Positions 8,684-17,762 of a DNA stretch of 64,000 nt are shown piece after piece; the stretch's first letter is position 1; each line of letters begins with the position of its first letter. The translations under genes were made by a program, and so were the position numbers. The notes beneath the pieces were generated by a model. It was not told the origin of the DNA. It searched no databases and saw nothing but the letters and a program-made list of their open reading frames with translations. Source of the stretch: Leptospira sp. (lineage in GTDB: Bacteria; Spirochaetota; Leptospiria; Leptospirales; Leptospiraceae); contig JAPZRK010000019.1 of NCBI GenBank assembly GCA_027531445.1, forward strand, positions 23,302-87,301, written 5' to 3'.

Positions 8684-10435
8684 ATGAGAAGATCAGAGCA
8701 GGACAAGCAGTCGATACAGAATTTCTTAAAGTCGGTGGAGTTGTTCAAAAAGCTACCTTCGAATGTTTTAGCTCGTCTCGCTAATAATATCCAAGAAAAA
8801 TTAGTTCGAAGCCATGAAGCTCTTTATTATAAAGGGGAAGCCTCTGAGAATATTTATATCATTCGATATGGAGAGGTTCTACTTGAAAACATTTCAAATT
8901 TAGGACCAGTTTATCTTGAAGCAGGACAGGTTCTTGCAGAGAATTCTTTAATTTCCGGATCAAATCACTCCACCTCTGCCGTGGCTGTCATTGATAGTTT
9001 AATATATGTTTTAAATGGAAAGTTGTTTTTACAATTAGCATCGCAAGAAAAAATTTTAGCTCAGAATATCATTCAAATGATGGGCTCTCGAATGAAAGAC
9101 CATTTAGACAAAAATATCACAAAAGGTGCGTTTGTTGGGCTTCGAAGACTGTGTGTACATATCCCGTTAGAACCTGAATATAATTTTGGAAATAAAATAA
9201 CAGCTTTTTTAGAAAACTATGGAGAAAGCACGAAAGCTATGTCCATCGCAGTTCCTATTTCAAGATTTGCGGGACTCGATCCAACAAAAATCTCCGAACT
9301 TCTCACTGACATTCGTCGCAAAACTCCACTTGTTCATATATACTTTGATGAAAATGTAGGCCGACAGGACTTTCACTATTTGGTTGTTCAATCGGACTTT
9401 ATCGTTTTCTGGGAATCAGAACCAGAAAAGTTCTACAAAGAAAAGGATGAGATTGTACAGTTTTGGAAAAGTAGGATCAGAAATTTTGAAGGTCGCGCCA
9501 TTCGCCTGATGGAAGAAGGTGTAGTCAAAAGTTATCTTCCTGTAAATGAATCAATCAAAACATTCTATCAAAAAGATACCCTTGCACGATATGTTGTATC
9601 AAAGACTCGAGGTTTAGCGTTAGGTGGTGGTGGTGCTCGTGCCCTCGCTCATGTTGGTCTACTTAAGGTTCTTGACCGAGAAGGAATTCATTTCGACTAT
9701 ATTTCTGGTGCGTCAATGGGTGCTGTTATCGCCGCACTGTATGCACGAAAAGAATCACCTGCACGTATTGAAGAATTGATCAAAGAATTTTTCGGTGGGC
9801 TAGAGAGTGCCTTTGATCCAACAATTCCAGTGGTCGCCTTTTTTAAGGGCAAACGTATGAAACGGATGTTAAAGAATGCATTCCATGACCAGAGGATTGA
9901 GGAACTCCCACTTCCTTTTGCTACATCCGCTGTAGATTTACAGACAGGGAAAGAACATATTTTCGACCAAGGACCGATAACCGAGGCCTTGACCAGTGCA
10001 ATGAGCTTGCCAGGCGCCTTTCCTCCTTACCGGCTTGGTGAAAAAATCCTAGTTGATGGGGGAATGATAAATAACGTTCCTGAAAGTTTGATTCGAAGTA
10101 AAGGTGCAGATATCGTCCTTGGTGTAAACGTGTCTCCCCTTCAGGAAATCGTACCGGTTCAGTTATTCGAGGATCGCAATACGACGGAAAAAGGACTTTT
10201 TAGATATGTATGGGATACTTTAAAATACCCACCGATACTTCAAATTATGACGAGAACCATAACCTTAGAAGGAAGAGAAATCACTCGCTTGAAACGTCCC
10301 AAAATGGATTTATTTGTTCATTTCCATTTGGAAGAATTTCAGCTTTTTGACTTTGTTCGATATCAAGAAATCATTGATAAAGGACAAAAAGAAGCAGAAG
10401 AAAATCTACCAGAAATCAGACGTTTGTTTGCTTAG
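8684..10435 (+). CDS. Cyclic-nucleotide-domain/patatin phospholipase (NTE-like)
   Basis: 583 aa. Residues ~20-130 form a cyclic-nucleotide-binding fold (KLPSNVLARLANNI, then YKGEASENIYIIRYGEV). A linker of about 170 residues follows, as in neuropathy-target-esterase proteins. Residues ~305-500 form a patatin lipase: oxyanion loop GGGGARALAHVG, nucleophile elbow GASMG and the catalytic Asp in VDGG. The likely activity is a lysophospholipase or phospholipase at the inner membrane. An AGGGA site lies just before the ATG. Its last 20 nt overlap the convergent PrsW gene. Confidence 0.9.
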   Translation: MRRSEQDKQSIQNFLKSVELFKKLPSNVLARLANNIQEKLVRSHEALYYKGEASENIYIIRYGEVLLENISNLGPVYLEAGQVLAENSLISGSNHSTSAVAVIDSLIYVLNGKLFLQLASQEKILAQNIIQMMGSRMKDHLDKNITKGAFVGLRRLCVHIPLEPEYNFGNKITAFLENYGESTKAMSIAVPISRFAGLDPTKISELLTDIRRKTPLVHIYFDENVGRQDFHYLVVQSDFIVFWESEPEKFYKEKDEIVQFWKSRIRNFEGRAIRLMEEGVVKSYLPVNESIKTFYQKDTLARYVVSKTRGLALGGGGARALAHVGLLKVLDREGIHFDYISGASMGAVIAALYARKESPARIEELIKEFFGGLESAFDPTIPVVAFFKGKRMKRMLKNAFHDQRIEELPLPFATSAVDLQTGKEHIFDQGPITEALTSAMSLPGAFPPYRLGEKILVDGGMINNVPESLIRSKGADIVLGVNVSPLQEIVPVQLFEDRNTTEKGLFRYVWDTLKYPPILQIMTRTITLEGREITRLKRPKMDLFVHFHLEEFQLFDFVRYQEIIDKGQKEAEENLPEIRRLFA

Positions 10436-11363
10436 CCTTAAATGCATTGCTGTACTTTCGGCCAAGTGAGTACAAATAGACCGTGAGTATAGAAAAAATT
10501 GTCGGAATCGAGAACATCCAGCTTTCGAAATCACTGGCACCATCGATGTAGTCTTTGATACAAAAAGGCCAAAGAAAAATCGAAAATAATCCAAATAATA
10601 AAGCAAAAAAATAGAGCATAACGTTTACTAACTTTAGCAGAATGGAGTTACCATTTTGTAAATTTTCTTTCTCTGTTGATGAAGGTAAAACATTGCCAAA
10701 AATATAAATATGATCCTTTTCAAGCGCAGATTTCGAATAGAATCGAACTAAAAACAAAGGGGTAAGTACAAATAAAGGTGCCACTAAAAGCGCTTTATCT
10801 TGAAAGTTTAAAACAAAGTCAAAACCTCCATGTAACATACTTGAGATGCCAACACCAATGAAAAAGACTAAAAACTGATTCCATTTTTCCATTTTGCCTT
10901 TGGCAATCCAATGTCCTATAATCGCTCCCCAAAGGATATGTCCAGGTACAGAAAGAAATGCACGTAACACTCCAACAGCAAATCCATGTTCCAGAACATA
11001 AAAAACATTTTCAAAGGTCGCAAATCCACCACCCACACATGCACCGTAAACAACGCCATCAAAGTGTTCATTGAAGGCTTCATTTCTGGCAGAATAAAAT
11101 CGGATCGCAATATATTTTGCTACTTCCTCGGTTATACCAACTAACAATATATAGTGGATAGCTAGGTCGACAGAAGAAGGAGAGTCTGCCAAAGGAAATA
11201 GGCTTTCAAAAAGACCGGCCGGCAAAACCAAAGCGGCTCCCCAAAAAAACGAACGGAGTACTACTCCGATCGGTTCTTTTTGTAGGTGATCTTTTGCGTA
11301 ATACCGCTGTACAATGACAAATCCAGGTAGGATAGCAAGAGCTAGCAAACCAAAGGTGGTCAT
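10416..11363 (-). CDS. PrsW-family intramembrane metalloprotease
   Basis: 315 aa with about eight membrane helices. The four PrsW motifs are all present: EEVAK in a helix near residue 80, FATFENVFYV, RAFLSVPGH, and HGGFD. These supply the Glu/His/Asp residues of the CPBP/PrsW metalloprotease clan. PrsW proteins cut anti-sigma factors or other membrane regulators. It overlaps the start of the SPFH gene's stop region by 4 nt and is last of a four-gene envelope module. The substrate is unknown. Confidence 0.85.
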   Translation of the reverse strand: MTTFGLLALAILPGFVIVQRYYAKDHLQKEPIGVVLRSFFWGAALVLPAGLFESLFPLADSPSSVDLAIHYILLVGITEEVAKYIAIRFYSARNEAFNEHFDGVVYGACVGGGFATFENVFYVLEHGFAVGVLRAFLSVPGHILWGAIIGHWIAKGKMEKWNQFLVFFIGVGISSMLHGGFDFVLNFQDKALLVAPLFVLTPLFLVRFYSKSALEKDHIYIFGNVLPSSTEKENLQNGNSILLKLVNVMLYFFALLFGLFSIFLWPFCIKDYIDGASDFESWMFSIPTIFSILTVYLYSLGRKYSNAFKAKQTNV

Positions 11364-12358
11364 ATTGAAGAAAGAATCTCCTTCTTTTTGGTCTCAAATT
11401 CCTCGGCTGTAATAAATCCTTGATCTAAAAGTCCTTTCAATTTTGCGATTCGAGAAGCAGGATCGTTTCCAGCTGGAGCCGCTTGGCCCTGATTTTGTGA
11501 GCCTTGGTTCATCATATTTCCCATCATCTGGGCCATATTCATCCCCATACCCATTCCCATTCCGGCACCCATTGCACCGCCACCTTGACCTTCGTTTTCG
11601 GCCGATGCCTGTCCGATATCGAACATTTTCTTTTGTTGGTATTTATCGCCCAACATATCAATTTCAAATTTATCGGTGATGATTTTTTGAATGCGTTGGT
11701 AGTTTGGATCAGCCTGATCAAAGTTAACCGAGGCAACGTTGAATTCAGTAAGTTCAAGTCCATACTTTTCAAACTCTGGAGAAAGTTTGACCTTACCTGC
11801 CGTTGAACTTTCATCACGATACTTATTGATTTCAACGACTGAAGTATTGTTATTGAGAATTACTTCAGAGATGAAGTCTCCAATACTTCTAACAATGTTT
11901 GGTTTCAAAAATTCATCTATCGATTCGTTGGTAGTACGATTTCCACCTTTTACTACATTCAATAGGAAAGGACGTGCATCCTTAACTCTAAATTTGTAAT
12001 CTCCAAAGGCCCGAATATTTAAGACGATTTTATATTTTGGATCTTCGAGAGGGATCGGAGTATTCGTTCCCCATTTCATTGCAAAAATCGATTTGTTTAC
12101 ATAATAAACTTCTGCAGTAAATGGAGTTTTTCCACCAAACGGGAGGTTTACGAGTGCCTCAAGAATCGGTATATTTCCAGTTGTGAGTGTATGAGTTCCA
12201 GGTCCAAAACTATCTAGAGCTTTACCTTCCTTGAAGAAAATTGCCTCTAAATTTTCGTCTACGATCAATTGACCCGCTGTGCTGATTGCGTCAGATGGAT
12301 ATTTCCAAACGATTTCGTTAGGTGAACCTTCAAATTTGATTCGATCTATTAATGCCAT
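11360..12358 (-). CDS. SPFH-domain protein with C-terminal SHOCT domain (YdjI-like)
   Basis: 332 aa. Residues ~1-225 resemble the 'virion core/YdjI' branch of SPFH (band-7) proteins: IVWKYPSDAISTAGQLIVDENLEAIFF is split here as IVWKYPSD followed by the strand GQLIVDENLEAIFF. No N-terminal membrane anchor is seen. Residues ~245-300 are a Gly/Met/Gln-rich low-complexity linker with GMGMGMGMNM. The last ~30 residues form a SHOCT domain (RIAKLKGLLDQGFITAEEF). In other bacteria such proteins form membrane-associated assemblies with phage-shock-like partners. The stop overlaps the start of the PrsW gene; the helical protein gene lies 15 nt upstream. Confidence 0.82.
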   Translation of the reverse strand: MALIDRIKFEGSPNEIVWKYPSDAISTAGQLIVDENLEAIFFKEGKALDSFGPGTHTLTTGNIPILEALVNLPFGGKTPFTAEVYYVNKSIFAMKWGTNTPIPLEDPKYKIVLNIRAFGDYKFRVKDARPFLLNVVKGGNRTTNESIDEFLKPNIVRSIGDFISEVILNNNTSVVEINKYRDESSTAGKVKLSPEFEKYGLELTEFNVASVNFDQADPNYQRIQKIITDKFEIDMLGDKYQQKKMFDIGQASAENEGQGGGAMGAGMGMGMGMNMAQMMGNMMNQGSQNQGQAAPAGNDPASRIAKLKGLLDQGFITAEEFETKKKEILSSI

Positions 12359-12373
12359 ATTTACTATTCCCTT

Positions 12374-12904
12374 TTATTTTTTTAGAAAGATATTGTTTCT
12401 TGATTCAAATTCTTTTTCGATTGTTTCTAAAGACTTTATCACATTTTGGATTGCTGATTCTGGATTTTCCGCAAACCACGTATTAAGCTTTTGCGAAATG
12501 TCAATTTCGAGTAATCCTAGCTTTTCAAGGATGCCGAAGTCATGTTTGAGTAGAGTTTCCAGTTCAGCGGTAGTTGCCTTGAATCCCGTCCCTAGACCGT
12601 TTAATCCGTAACCTGCAGAAGAGATTTTCATGATGATACGGTCAAGGGCGTTTGAGGCAGGGGTTGTTTTGCCGATGTTTTGAATTTGTGCTTTGGCCAC
12701 AAATGTTTCTTCCAATTTGCGTAATGCTTCTTTGAAAGGCTCGAGTCTTGCGACGATTTCTTTACGCACGAGAGCATCTGTTTTGTCAAATTCTCCGTTG
12801 GCAAAAGCATCAGCAAATAAAGAAGCCTCTTTTAAAAATTTTCTCACTGGCCCTTCTTCTGACCGAAATCTTTCTAATGTTGAATTTAACCATGCTTCGT
12901 CCAT
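12374..12904 (-). CDS. Unknown helical protein of the SPFH/PrsW module
   Basis: 176 aa, acidic, no signal peptide or membrane segment, predicted almost entirely helical from its heptad-like Leu/Glu/Lys pattern. I do not recognise a family. It sits 15 nt upstream of the SPFH gene and 8 nt after the zinc-ribbon gene, so it is made with them. Its size and helical character recall PspA-like or chaperone-like adaptors, but no signature supports that. Confidence 0.6.
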   Translation of the reverse strand: MDEAWLNSTLERFRSEEGPVRKFLKEASLFADAFANGEFDKTDALVRKEIVARLEPFKEALRKLEETFVAKAQIQNIGKTTPASNALDRIIMKISSAGYGLNGLGTGFKATTAELETLLKHDFGILEKLGLLEIDISQKLNTWFAENPESAIQNVIKSLETIEKEFESRNNIFLKK

Positions 12905-12912
12905 TTTATCTC

Positions 12913-13980
12913 CTAGTTTTTGTTAGATGCTGTTTCGTTTGTTGTGATGATCGTGTCACAAGTGATGTAATTGAAAATAACGCTTTTATCTGATTGGTAA
13001 CCGATATCGGCCATGTAGGTTTTCCATTTGTTTTGATCAAATTCACAATCATGCTTTTCACCTTCAGTCTTCCCACCAATTTCCTGAAAGTGAACTAGAT
13101 AAGATTCTTTTTTTGCTCCTAGTCTTTCACAACCTATGGATCCTGAACAAGAACGATAGGTAGGTTCCGGCCAATATGGTTCTTTTTCTAATCCTATACC
13201 TGCAGCCGTACTTGTTCTGTCAAATGCCCAACGATCAACTTGGTAATAACACATTGAATCGTATACAGGTTCGCTACGATACTTTGTGGAACAACTTTCG
13301 CTCTCAGAATATGTTCCATCACCACGGTCTGATTTGACTGTATGGCATTCTTCACCATCAGCAACTTGATTGTAACTTCGAATTTCAGATCGCCTACTTA
13401 CACTATATGCATCAGAAGGCATGGAATCACACCATGATGAATCTGAAACTGGCTTGAATTGCTCAATATCAATCGATCTAGTCCACTCATGCTGCGTGAG
13501 CTTTAAGTTAACTTTTTCGGTCCATAGGACTCCTAGTAGGAGAAATCCCACCGAACCGATACCAAGCGAACTCAGCAGTGCAACAACCCACTTGGGTGTT
13601 TTTGGATGAGGTTTCACCCACTTTGAATCTTTAAATGCCATATCTTCCGGTTTCGTTTCCGAAGATATACTTGGATCTGGATTTAGAGGTTGATCAATTT
13701 TTCGAACAACTTCTTTCGATCCATCAAGTGAACCACCGCAATTTCCGCAAAAAGTTGACTTCGCACCGTTTGGAGTTTGGCAGAAAGGACAAACCTTGTC
13801 AGCTCCGTAGTAAACATGATCCTGAACTGCGACTTTATCAGCGTCGGAAGGAAAATAGCGTCGATTGGGATCTTGCGTTGCACCACAATTTGGACAATGT
13901 CTATGCGTTTTTCCTAATAGCTTTTTGGAAGCGCAATACTCGCAATCCCAAAGCATTTCATAAATTTTCTCTTCTGCCAT
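12913..13980 (-). CDS. Zinc-ribbon membrane protein
   Basis: 355 aa. The N-terminus holds two zinc-ribbon pairs: CEYC with CPNC (residues ~13-33) and CPFC with CGNC (~64-82), both cytoplasmic. One membrane helix follows at ~130-152 (VVALLSSLGIGSVGFLLLGVLW), and then a ~200-residue outside domain rich in Tyr, Ser and Cys, with sequence such as YSESESCSTKYRSEPVYDSMCYY. The design (zinc ribbon, helix, extracytoplasmic domain) suggests a sensor or scaffold. It is first in the four-gene module with the SPFH and PrsW proteins. It is divergent from the DUF1549 gene with 79 bp between. Confidence 0.7.
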   Translation of the reverse strand: MAEEKIYEMLWDCEYCASKKLLGKTHRHCPNCGATQDPNRRYFPSDADKVAVQDHVYYGADKVCPFCQTPNGAKSTFCGNCGGSLDGSKEVVRKIDQPLNPDPSISSETKPEDMAFKDSKWVKPHPKTPKWVVALLSSLGIGSVGFLLLGVLWTEKVNLKLTQHEWTRSIDIEQFKPVSDSSWCDSMPSDAYSVSRRSEIRSYNQVADGEECHTVKSDRGDGTYSESESCSTKYRSEPVYDSMCYYQVDRWAFDRTSTAAGIGLEKEPYWPEPTYRSCSGSIGCERLGAKKESYLVHFQEIGGKTEGEKHDCEFDQNKWKTYMADIGYQSDKSVIFNYITCDTIITTNETASNKN

Positions 13981-14024
13981 CGCCCAGTTTTATCCTAGAA
14001 AACGTAAGATTTGCAAGAAAAATA

Positions 14025-14053
14025 TTTCAATCCAAGAGTGAATCGAGTAAAAT
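14025..14053 (+). promoter_or_regulatory. Candidate sigma-70 promoter for the DUF1549/DUF1501 pair
   Basis: TTTCAA (14025-14030), 17-nt spacer, TAAAAT (14048-14053). The -10 box ends only 6 nt before the ATG at 14060, so the message would be nearly leaderless, or a later start (TTG at 14096, preceded by AGGA) is used. Box matches are fair, not strong. Confidence 0.35.
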
Positions 14054-14059
14054 GAGTTT

Positions 14060-15913
14060 ATGTCCATCCTTGTATTAGTAAGAAAACGTAGGATATTGAA
14101 CTTAGTTTCGATATCCTTATTTTTATTGTCCTTTTATTACATTTTTTCAGCCAGTGTAAGTGCGAAAGGACAGACGCATCCAATTGATGTACTTTACAAA
14201 AAACTGACCCCGAAGTATTCTTTAGCGGAAGATTCTGTCGTATTGCGTCGGTTAGCTCTTCAATTGAAGGGTACAATTCCGACTCCAAATGAACTTACTG
14301 ACTTCGAAAAAGCATCTCCCAGGGAAAGAGTAGCGGACTTTACAATCAAATACCTAAAATCTCCAGAATTTGCAGAGTATTGGGGGATACAATTTGGAGC
14401 TATGTTTCGAGATAAAACAAAAGGTAAAAAAATACCAACTGGTGCGTTTTACGGATATTTGGCGAACTCACTTCATGATAACAAACCATACGATGTTTTA
14501 GTAAAAGAGATGATCAATTCAAAAGGGTCAATCAATGAAAATCCAGCCACGGGCTTTTATATTCGAGATTCAGGAGATCCGTTACAAGTCGCGGAATATG
14601 TTGGGAGACTATTCTATGCAAAAAGAGTAGGTTGTGCGAGATGCCATGACCATCCATATATTTCTGATTTTTCCCGCCGAGATTATTATGCGCTAGCGGC
14701 ATTCTTTAGCCAACAGTATGTCCGTGATGGATCATGGGATAAGGATCGTTATACGGGTCAGGAAATTGCTTATGTACCACGTGAATTAGAAGAGCATCTA
14801 CCCACAAATGAAATGAAAGCACTTCAAGTAAAGAATGGGGAATGGTCCAGAGAAAACTGGAATCAATGGAGTGAAACAGAAAGAAAAGAATATCAAAAAA
14901 AACATGAGCTAACGTATGCGACAGTCTACATTGAACCAAAGCTGGGTCTACGTTTTCCCCACACAGATGATGCACCTGGTGGCGATCTAGTGCGTCCGAA
15001 GTTTTTAGATGGAACTTCACCTAAAATTTTACCAGGTGATGATCGTCGTAAAATATTTACTGATTGGCTAGTTGGTCGAAACAACGAAAGATTCAGAAAA
15101 GTAATCATCAATCGAATCTGGACACAACTTATGGGTTGGAGTTTTTTTACTCCGTTGGATGATTGGAATGAAGATACCGAATTGAAAGGTGAAGCTATCC
15201 TAAATCATCTGGATGGCGTATTTTTGAAGCAAAATTATCGAATTAAGGATTTAATTTTATACATTGTCACTTCGGATGCATATGCAAGAACATATCCTTC
15301 GTTAAACGACGGCAAATCTGAAGATAAGATCAAATTTTTTGTTTCACAAAGACTTTCCCCTGATCAACTCTTAAATTCACTGATTAAAGCATCGGACAAC
15401 TTAACGCTTGTTGGAATTAATGAACGAAAGATGATTCCATTAGATTCAAAAGGAAACCTAAAAGAATTGGATCTTCATGGAATTGGTAAAGTACGAATAC
15501 CTAAAGATCAGACTAAGGATGTAACAAATGCTGCTGAAGTAGAACATCCTGCACCTTATCATTCGATATTAGCTGTCTTTGGATCAGGTAGTCGTGTGGA
15601 TATATCCGATGATTCCTCAGAAATCACCATCGAACAAGTTCTTACTTTGATGAATGGGCGAGTGACTGGAAAGATTACTTGGGACTTTGGTGGGAATGAA
15701 TCGATTCCAAAAAAGAAGTTTGAAGAAACAAAATCAATGATCAAAACGATCGACTATGTATACTTCAGTCTTTTAGGAAGACACCTTCATAAAAGTGAAT
15801 CAGTCTCCCTTTCAAAACAACTACTCAAAGGTGATCAAGTCTATGATAGTGAGCTGATCCAAGATATATGTTGGGCGATTTTAAATAGTCAGGAATTTTT
15901 ATATGTCAATTAA
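14060..15913 (+). CDS. DUF1549/DUF1553-type secreted protein with CXXCH motif
   Basis: 617 aa. N-terminal signal peptide (basic VRKRR, hydrophobic core, SASVSA before KGQ). The DUF1549 part spans about residues 60-290 and includes RVGCARCHDHPY near residue 192; CARCH is a CXXCH heme-c attachment motif. The DUF1553 part follows at ~330-600 (WLVGRNNERFRKVIINRIWTQLMG, cut here as WLVGRNNERF and NRIWTQLMG). This family, paired with DUF1501, is very abundant in Planctomycetes and its biochemical role is not established. It overlaps the DUF1501 gene by 11 nt. Confidence 0.8.
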   Translation: MSILVLVRKRRILNLVSISLFLLSFYYIFSASVSAKGQTHPIDVLYKKLTPKYSLAEDSVVLRRLALQLKGTIPTPNELTDFEKASPRERVADFTIKYLKSPEFAEYWGIQFGAMFRDKTKGKKIPTGAFYGYLANSLHDNKPYDVLVKEMINSKGSINENPATGFYIRDSGDPLQVAEYVGRLFYAKRVGCARCHDHPYISDFSRRDYYALAAFFSQQYVRDGSWDKDRYTGQEIAYVPRELEEHLPTNEMKALQVKNGEWSRENWNQWSETERKEYQKKHELTYATVYIEPKLGLRFPHTDDAPGGDLVRPKFLDGTSPKILPGDDRRKIFTDWLVGRNNERFRKVIINRIWTQLMGWSFFTPLDDWNEDTELKGEAILNHLDGVFLKQNYRIKDLILYIVTSDAYARTYPSLNDGKSEDKIKFFVSQRLSPDQLLNSLIKASDNLTLVGINERKMIPLDSKGNLKELDLHGIGKVRIPKDQTKDVTNAAEVEHPAPYHSILAVFGSGSRVDISDDSSEITIEQVLTLMNGRVTGKITWDFGGNESIPKKKFEETKSMIKTIDYVYFSLLGRHLHKSESVSLSKQLLKGDQVYDSELIQDICWAILNSQEFLYVN

Positions 15914-17222
15914 AACATACTCTATAGAAAGAAGACAGTTTTTAATCCAAACACTTGGTTTATTGGGTGCAACGTTTTTAACTGGATCAACCACCAGGTC
16001 TCTTTCCGCAGAAGGAGAAAAGGACGAGGAGCCATTCACCCATAATTCGCCTGTAAAAACAATTATTTTTATCAATATGCAAGGTGGAATGAGTCACGTT
16101 GATACTTTGGATCCAAAGACCAATAGCGTTTTTGCAAAAATAGATTCTAGTTTAAGTGGTATTAGTGTATTAGAGCCCTTTGCAAAGACGGCAAAACATT
16201 TAAAACATGTTGGTATCATTCGGAGTACTTGGAGTGAGGATGGAGATCATAATTTTGGTCAATATCTACTGAATACAGGATATAGAATGCCGGAGGGAAT
16301 GGGTTTTCCTGATATTCCTCATTTTGGATCTATATTCGCATATTCTAAAAAAAAGGATTATAAAGGAACTTATTTTCCAGCCTACGTGACTATGGGAGGT
16401 CGCGGAGGGACAATCGGCAATTCTGGATTCTTAGGTGTACCTTATGCTGGATTTCACATTGGAAATTTAGATAAGCCCATCAATCATTTGACGCCCTCCT
16501 ACGGAAAATACAAAGATGAAAGACTTGTTCGACGAAAAGATATACTGACACTTATGAATGAAGAATTTGGTCTTCGCAATGCGTCTCCCCAGCTCAAACG
16601 TTGGGAAGAAATGGTTGTAGCGGCAGAACAATTTAGGAATTCTTCAGAGCTCTCGACTTTTGATCTAACGAAAGAATCATTAGACACACAGAAACGTTAT
16701 GGAAGTAATTGGCAGGGAAAGGCTTGCCTTATGGCGAAAAGGCTAGCAGAAAAAGAAGTACCGTTTATTCAAATTTCTATCGGAGGTTGGGATACTCACG
16801 GAAATAATAAAGCTCAAATAACGAAGATTATGTCAGAAACTGATCAAGGTATTGCTGCACTGATAGAAGATTTGGCTGGCACTGGATTACTTGATCAGAC
16901 TGTGTTTTTCTTAAGTTCTGAATTTGGAAGGACTCCTGATGTGGGAACTAGAGATGGGAGAGACCATCATTCCCGTGTCTGGACATCCATTCTCGGTGGT
17001 GGACCCTTTACTAGAGGATTTGTGTTAGGTGAATCGGATGAGAAGGGAGAGCGCCCAGCAAAGGATAATAAAGCATTTCATTTGCGAGATATCATTGCTT
17101 CTATCCAACATGCCTCGGGCATTGATACTTCAGCGAGCCTTACGAATTCCTTTGGCCGTCCGTTCCCCATCTCACCTAGAAATGCCAAATTGATGGAAGA
17201 GGTAATAACACTGCCAGATTGA
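15903..17222 (+). CDS. DUF1501-family protein with Tat signal
   Basis: 439 aa. The N-terminus IERRQFLIQTLGLLGATFL fits a twin-arginine export signal (RRxFL). The body has the DUF1501 marks of the alkaline-phosphatase/sulfatase fold: MQGGMSHVDTLDPK, GGWDTHGNN, SEFGRTPDV and GRDHHSRVW. It starts inside the last 11 nt of the DUF1549 gene, so the two are coupled and probably act together in the periplasm or at the cell surface. The function is unknown in the literature I recall. It ends 2 bp from the stop of a convergent gene; an AT-rich hairpin followed by a T-run (17218-17235) may terminate it weakly. Confidence 0.85.
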   Translation: MSIKTYSIERRQFLIQTLGLLGATFLTGSTTRSLSAEGEKDEEPFTHNSPVKTIIFINMQGGMSHVDTLDPKTNSVFAKIDSSLSGISVLEPFAKTAKHLKHVGIIRSTWSEDGDHNFGQYLLNTGYRMPEGMGFPDIPHFGSIFAYSKKKDYKGTYFPAYVTMGGRGGTIGNSGFLGVPYAGFHIGNLDKPINHLTPSYGKYKDERLVRRKDILTLMNEEFGLRNASPQLKRWEEMVVAAEQFRNSSELSTFDLTKESLDTQKRYGSNWQGKACLMAKRLAEKEVPFIQISIGGWDTHGNNKAQITKIMSETDQGIAALIEDLAGTGLLDQTVFFLSSEFGRTPDVGTRDGRDHHSRVWTSILGGGPFTRGFVLGESDEKGERPAKDNKAFHLRDIIASIQHASGIDTSASLTNSFGRPFPISPRNAKLMEEVITLPD

Positions 17223-17224
17223 AA

Positions 17225-17761
17225 TCAATTTTTTTCGGCACGGTTATCACATAAGATATAATTGATCAAAGCTTGCTCAAGAGAGATGGATACAGCGGTT
17301 GGTTCAAGATATAGATTTGAAAAAATGCCGTTTTTATCCGCTGATGCACAGAATGCTTGTGCTTGATCTAAGCTATCGGTTGGTTGAGTGAAGATCACAG
17401 TAATTGTTTGCCCATTAGTATCTAAAGGAATATAGCGACAAACACCGATTAAATTTTGTGTGGAACATTTTGCTTTTGATTTCAAATACCCAATAGGGCA
17501 AAGATCATCCTTTTCAAAAGAGGCAAAGTACTCAAAACACGATGGAGAGTAGCCAGCAGTTGCCGAACAGCTATATTTGAAGGAAACAGAGCCTGTGAAA
17601 TCAAGCTTACTTCTCGCATTTAGAGCAATAAAGGCTTGATTTCTGCAGATCTCCTTTTTTTTATCGATGCTGTTTTCTCTTTGTGCATTGCAGTATGGAA
17701 ATAAAACGACTAATAAGTATAAGATGAAGTAAGAAACCCAGAATTTTCTTTTTGACTTCAT
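17225..17761 (-). CDS. Unknown Cys-rich secreted protein
   Basis: 178 aa, family not recognised. N-terminal basic signal sequence (MKSKRKF then a hydrophobic core ending VVLFPYCNAQ). Cleavage could occur after CNA, or at the Cys as a lipoprotein, though Tyr at -1 is unusual for a lipobox. The mature part has about nine Cys residues spread along the chain, which suggests disulfides in the periplasm or outside. It lies 1 nt after the porin gene in the same direction and is probably co-transcribed. Confidence 0.6.
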   Translation of the reverse strand: MKSKRKFWVSYFILYLLVVLFPYCNAQRENSIDKKKEICRNQAFIALNARSKLDFTGSVSFKYSCSATAGYSPSCFEYFASFEKDDLCPIGYLKSKAKCSTQNLIGVCRYIPLDTNGQTITVIFTQPTDSLDQAQAFCASADKNGIFSNLYLEPTAVSISLEQALINYILCDNRAEKN

Positions 17762-17762
17762 C

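Noticed and set aside
17218..17235. ATTGA-AA-TCAAT followed by seven T at the end of the DUF1501 gene
   Set aside because: Has the outline of a terminator, but a five-bp AT-rich stem with a two-base loop is too weak to list as a firm feature.
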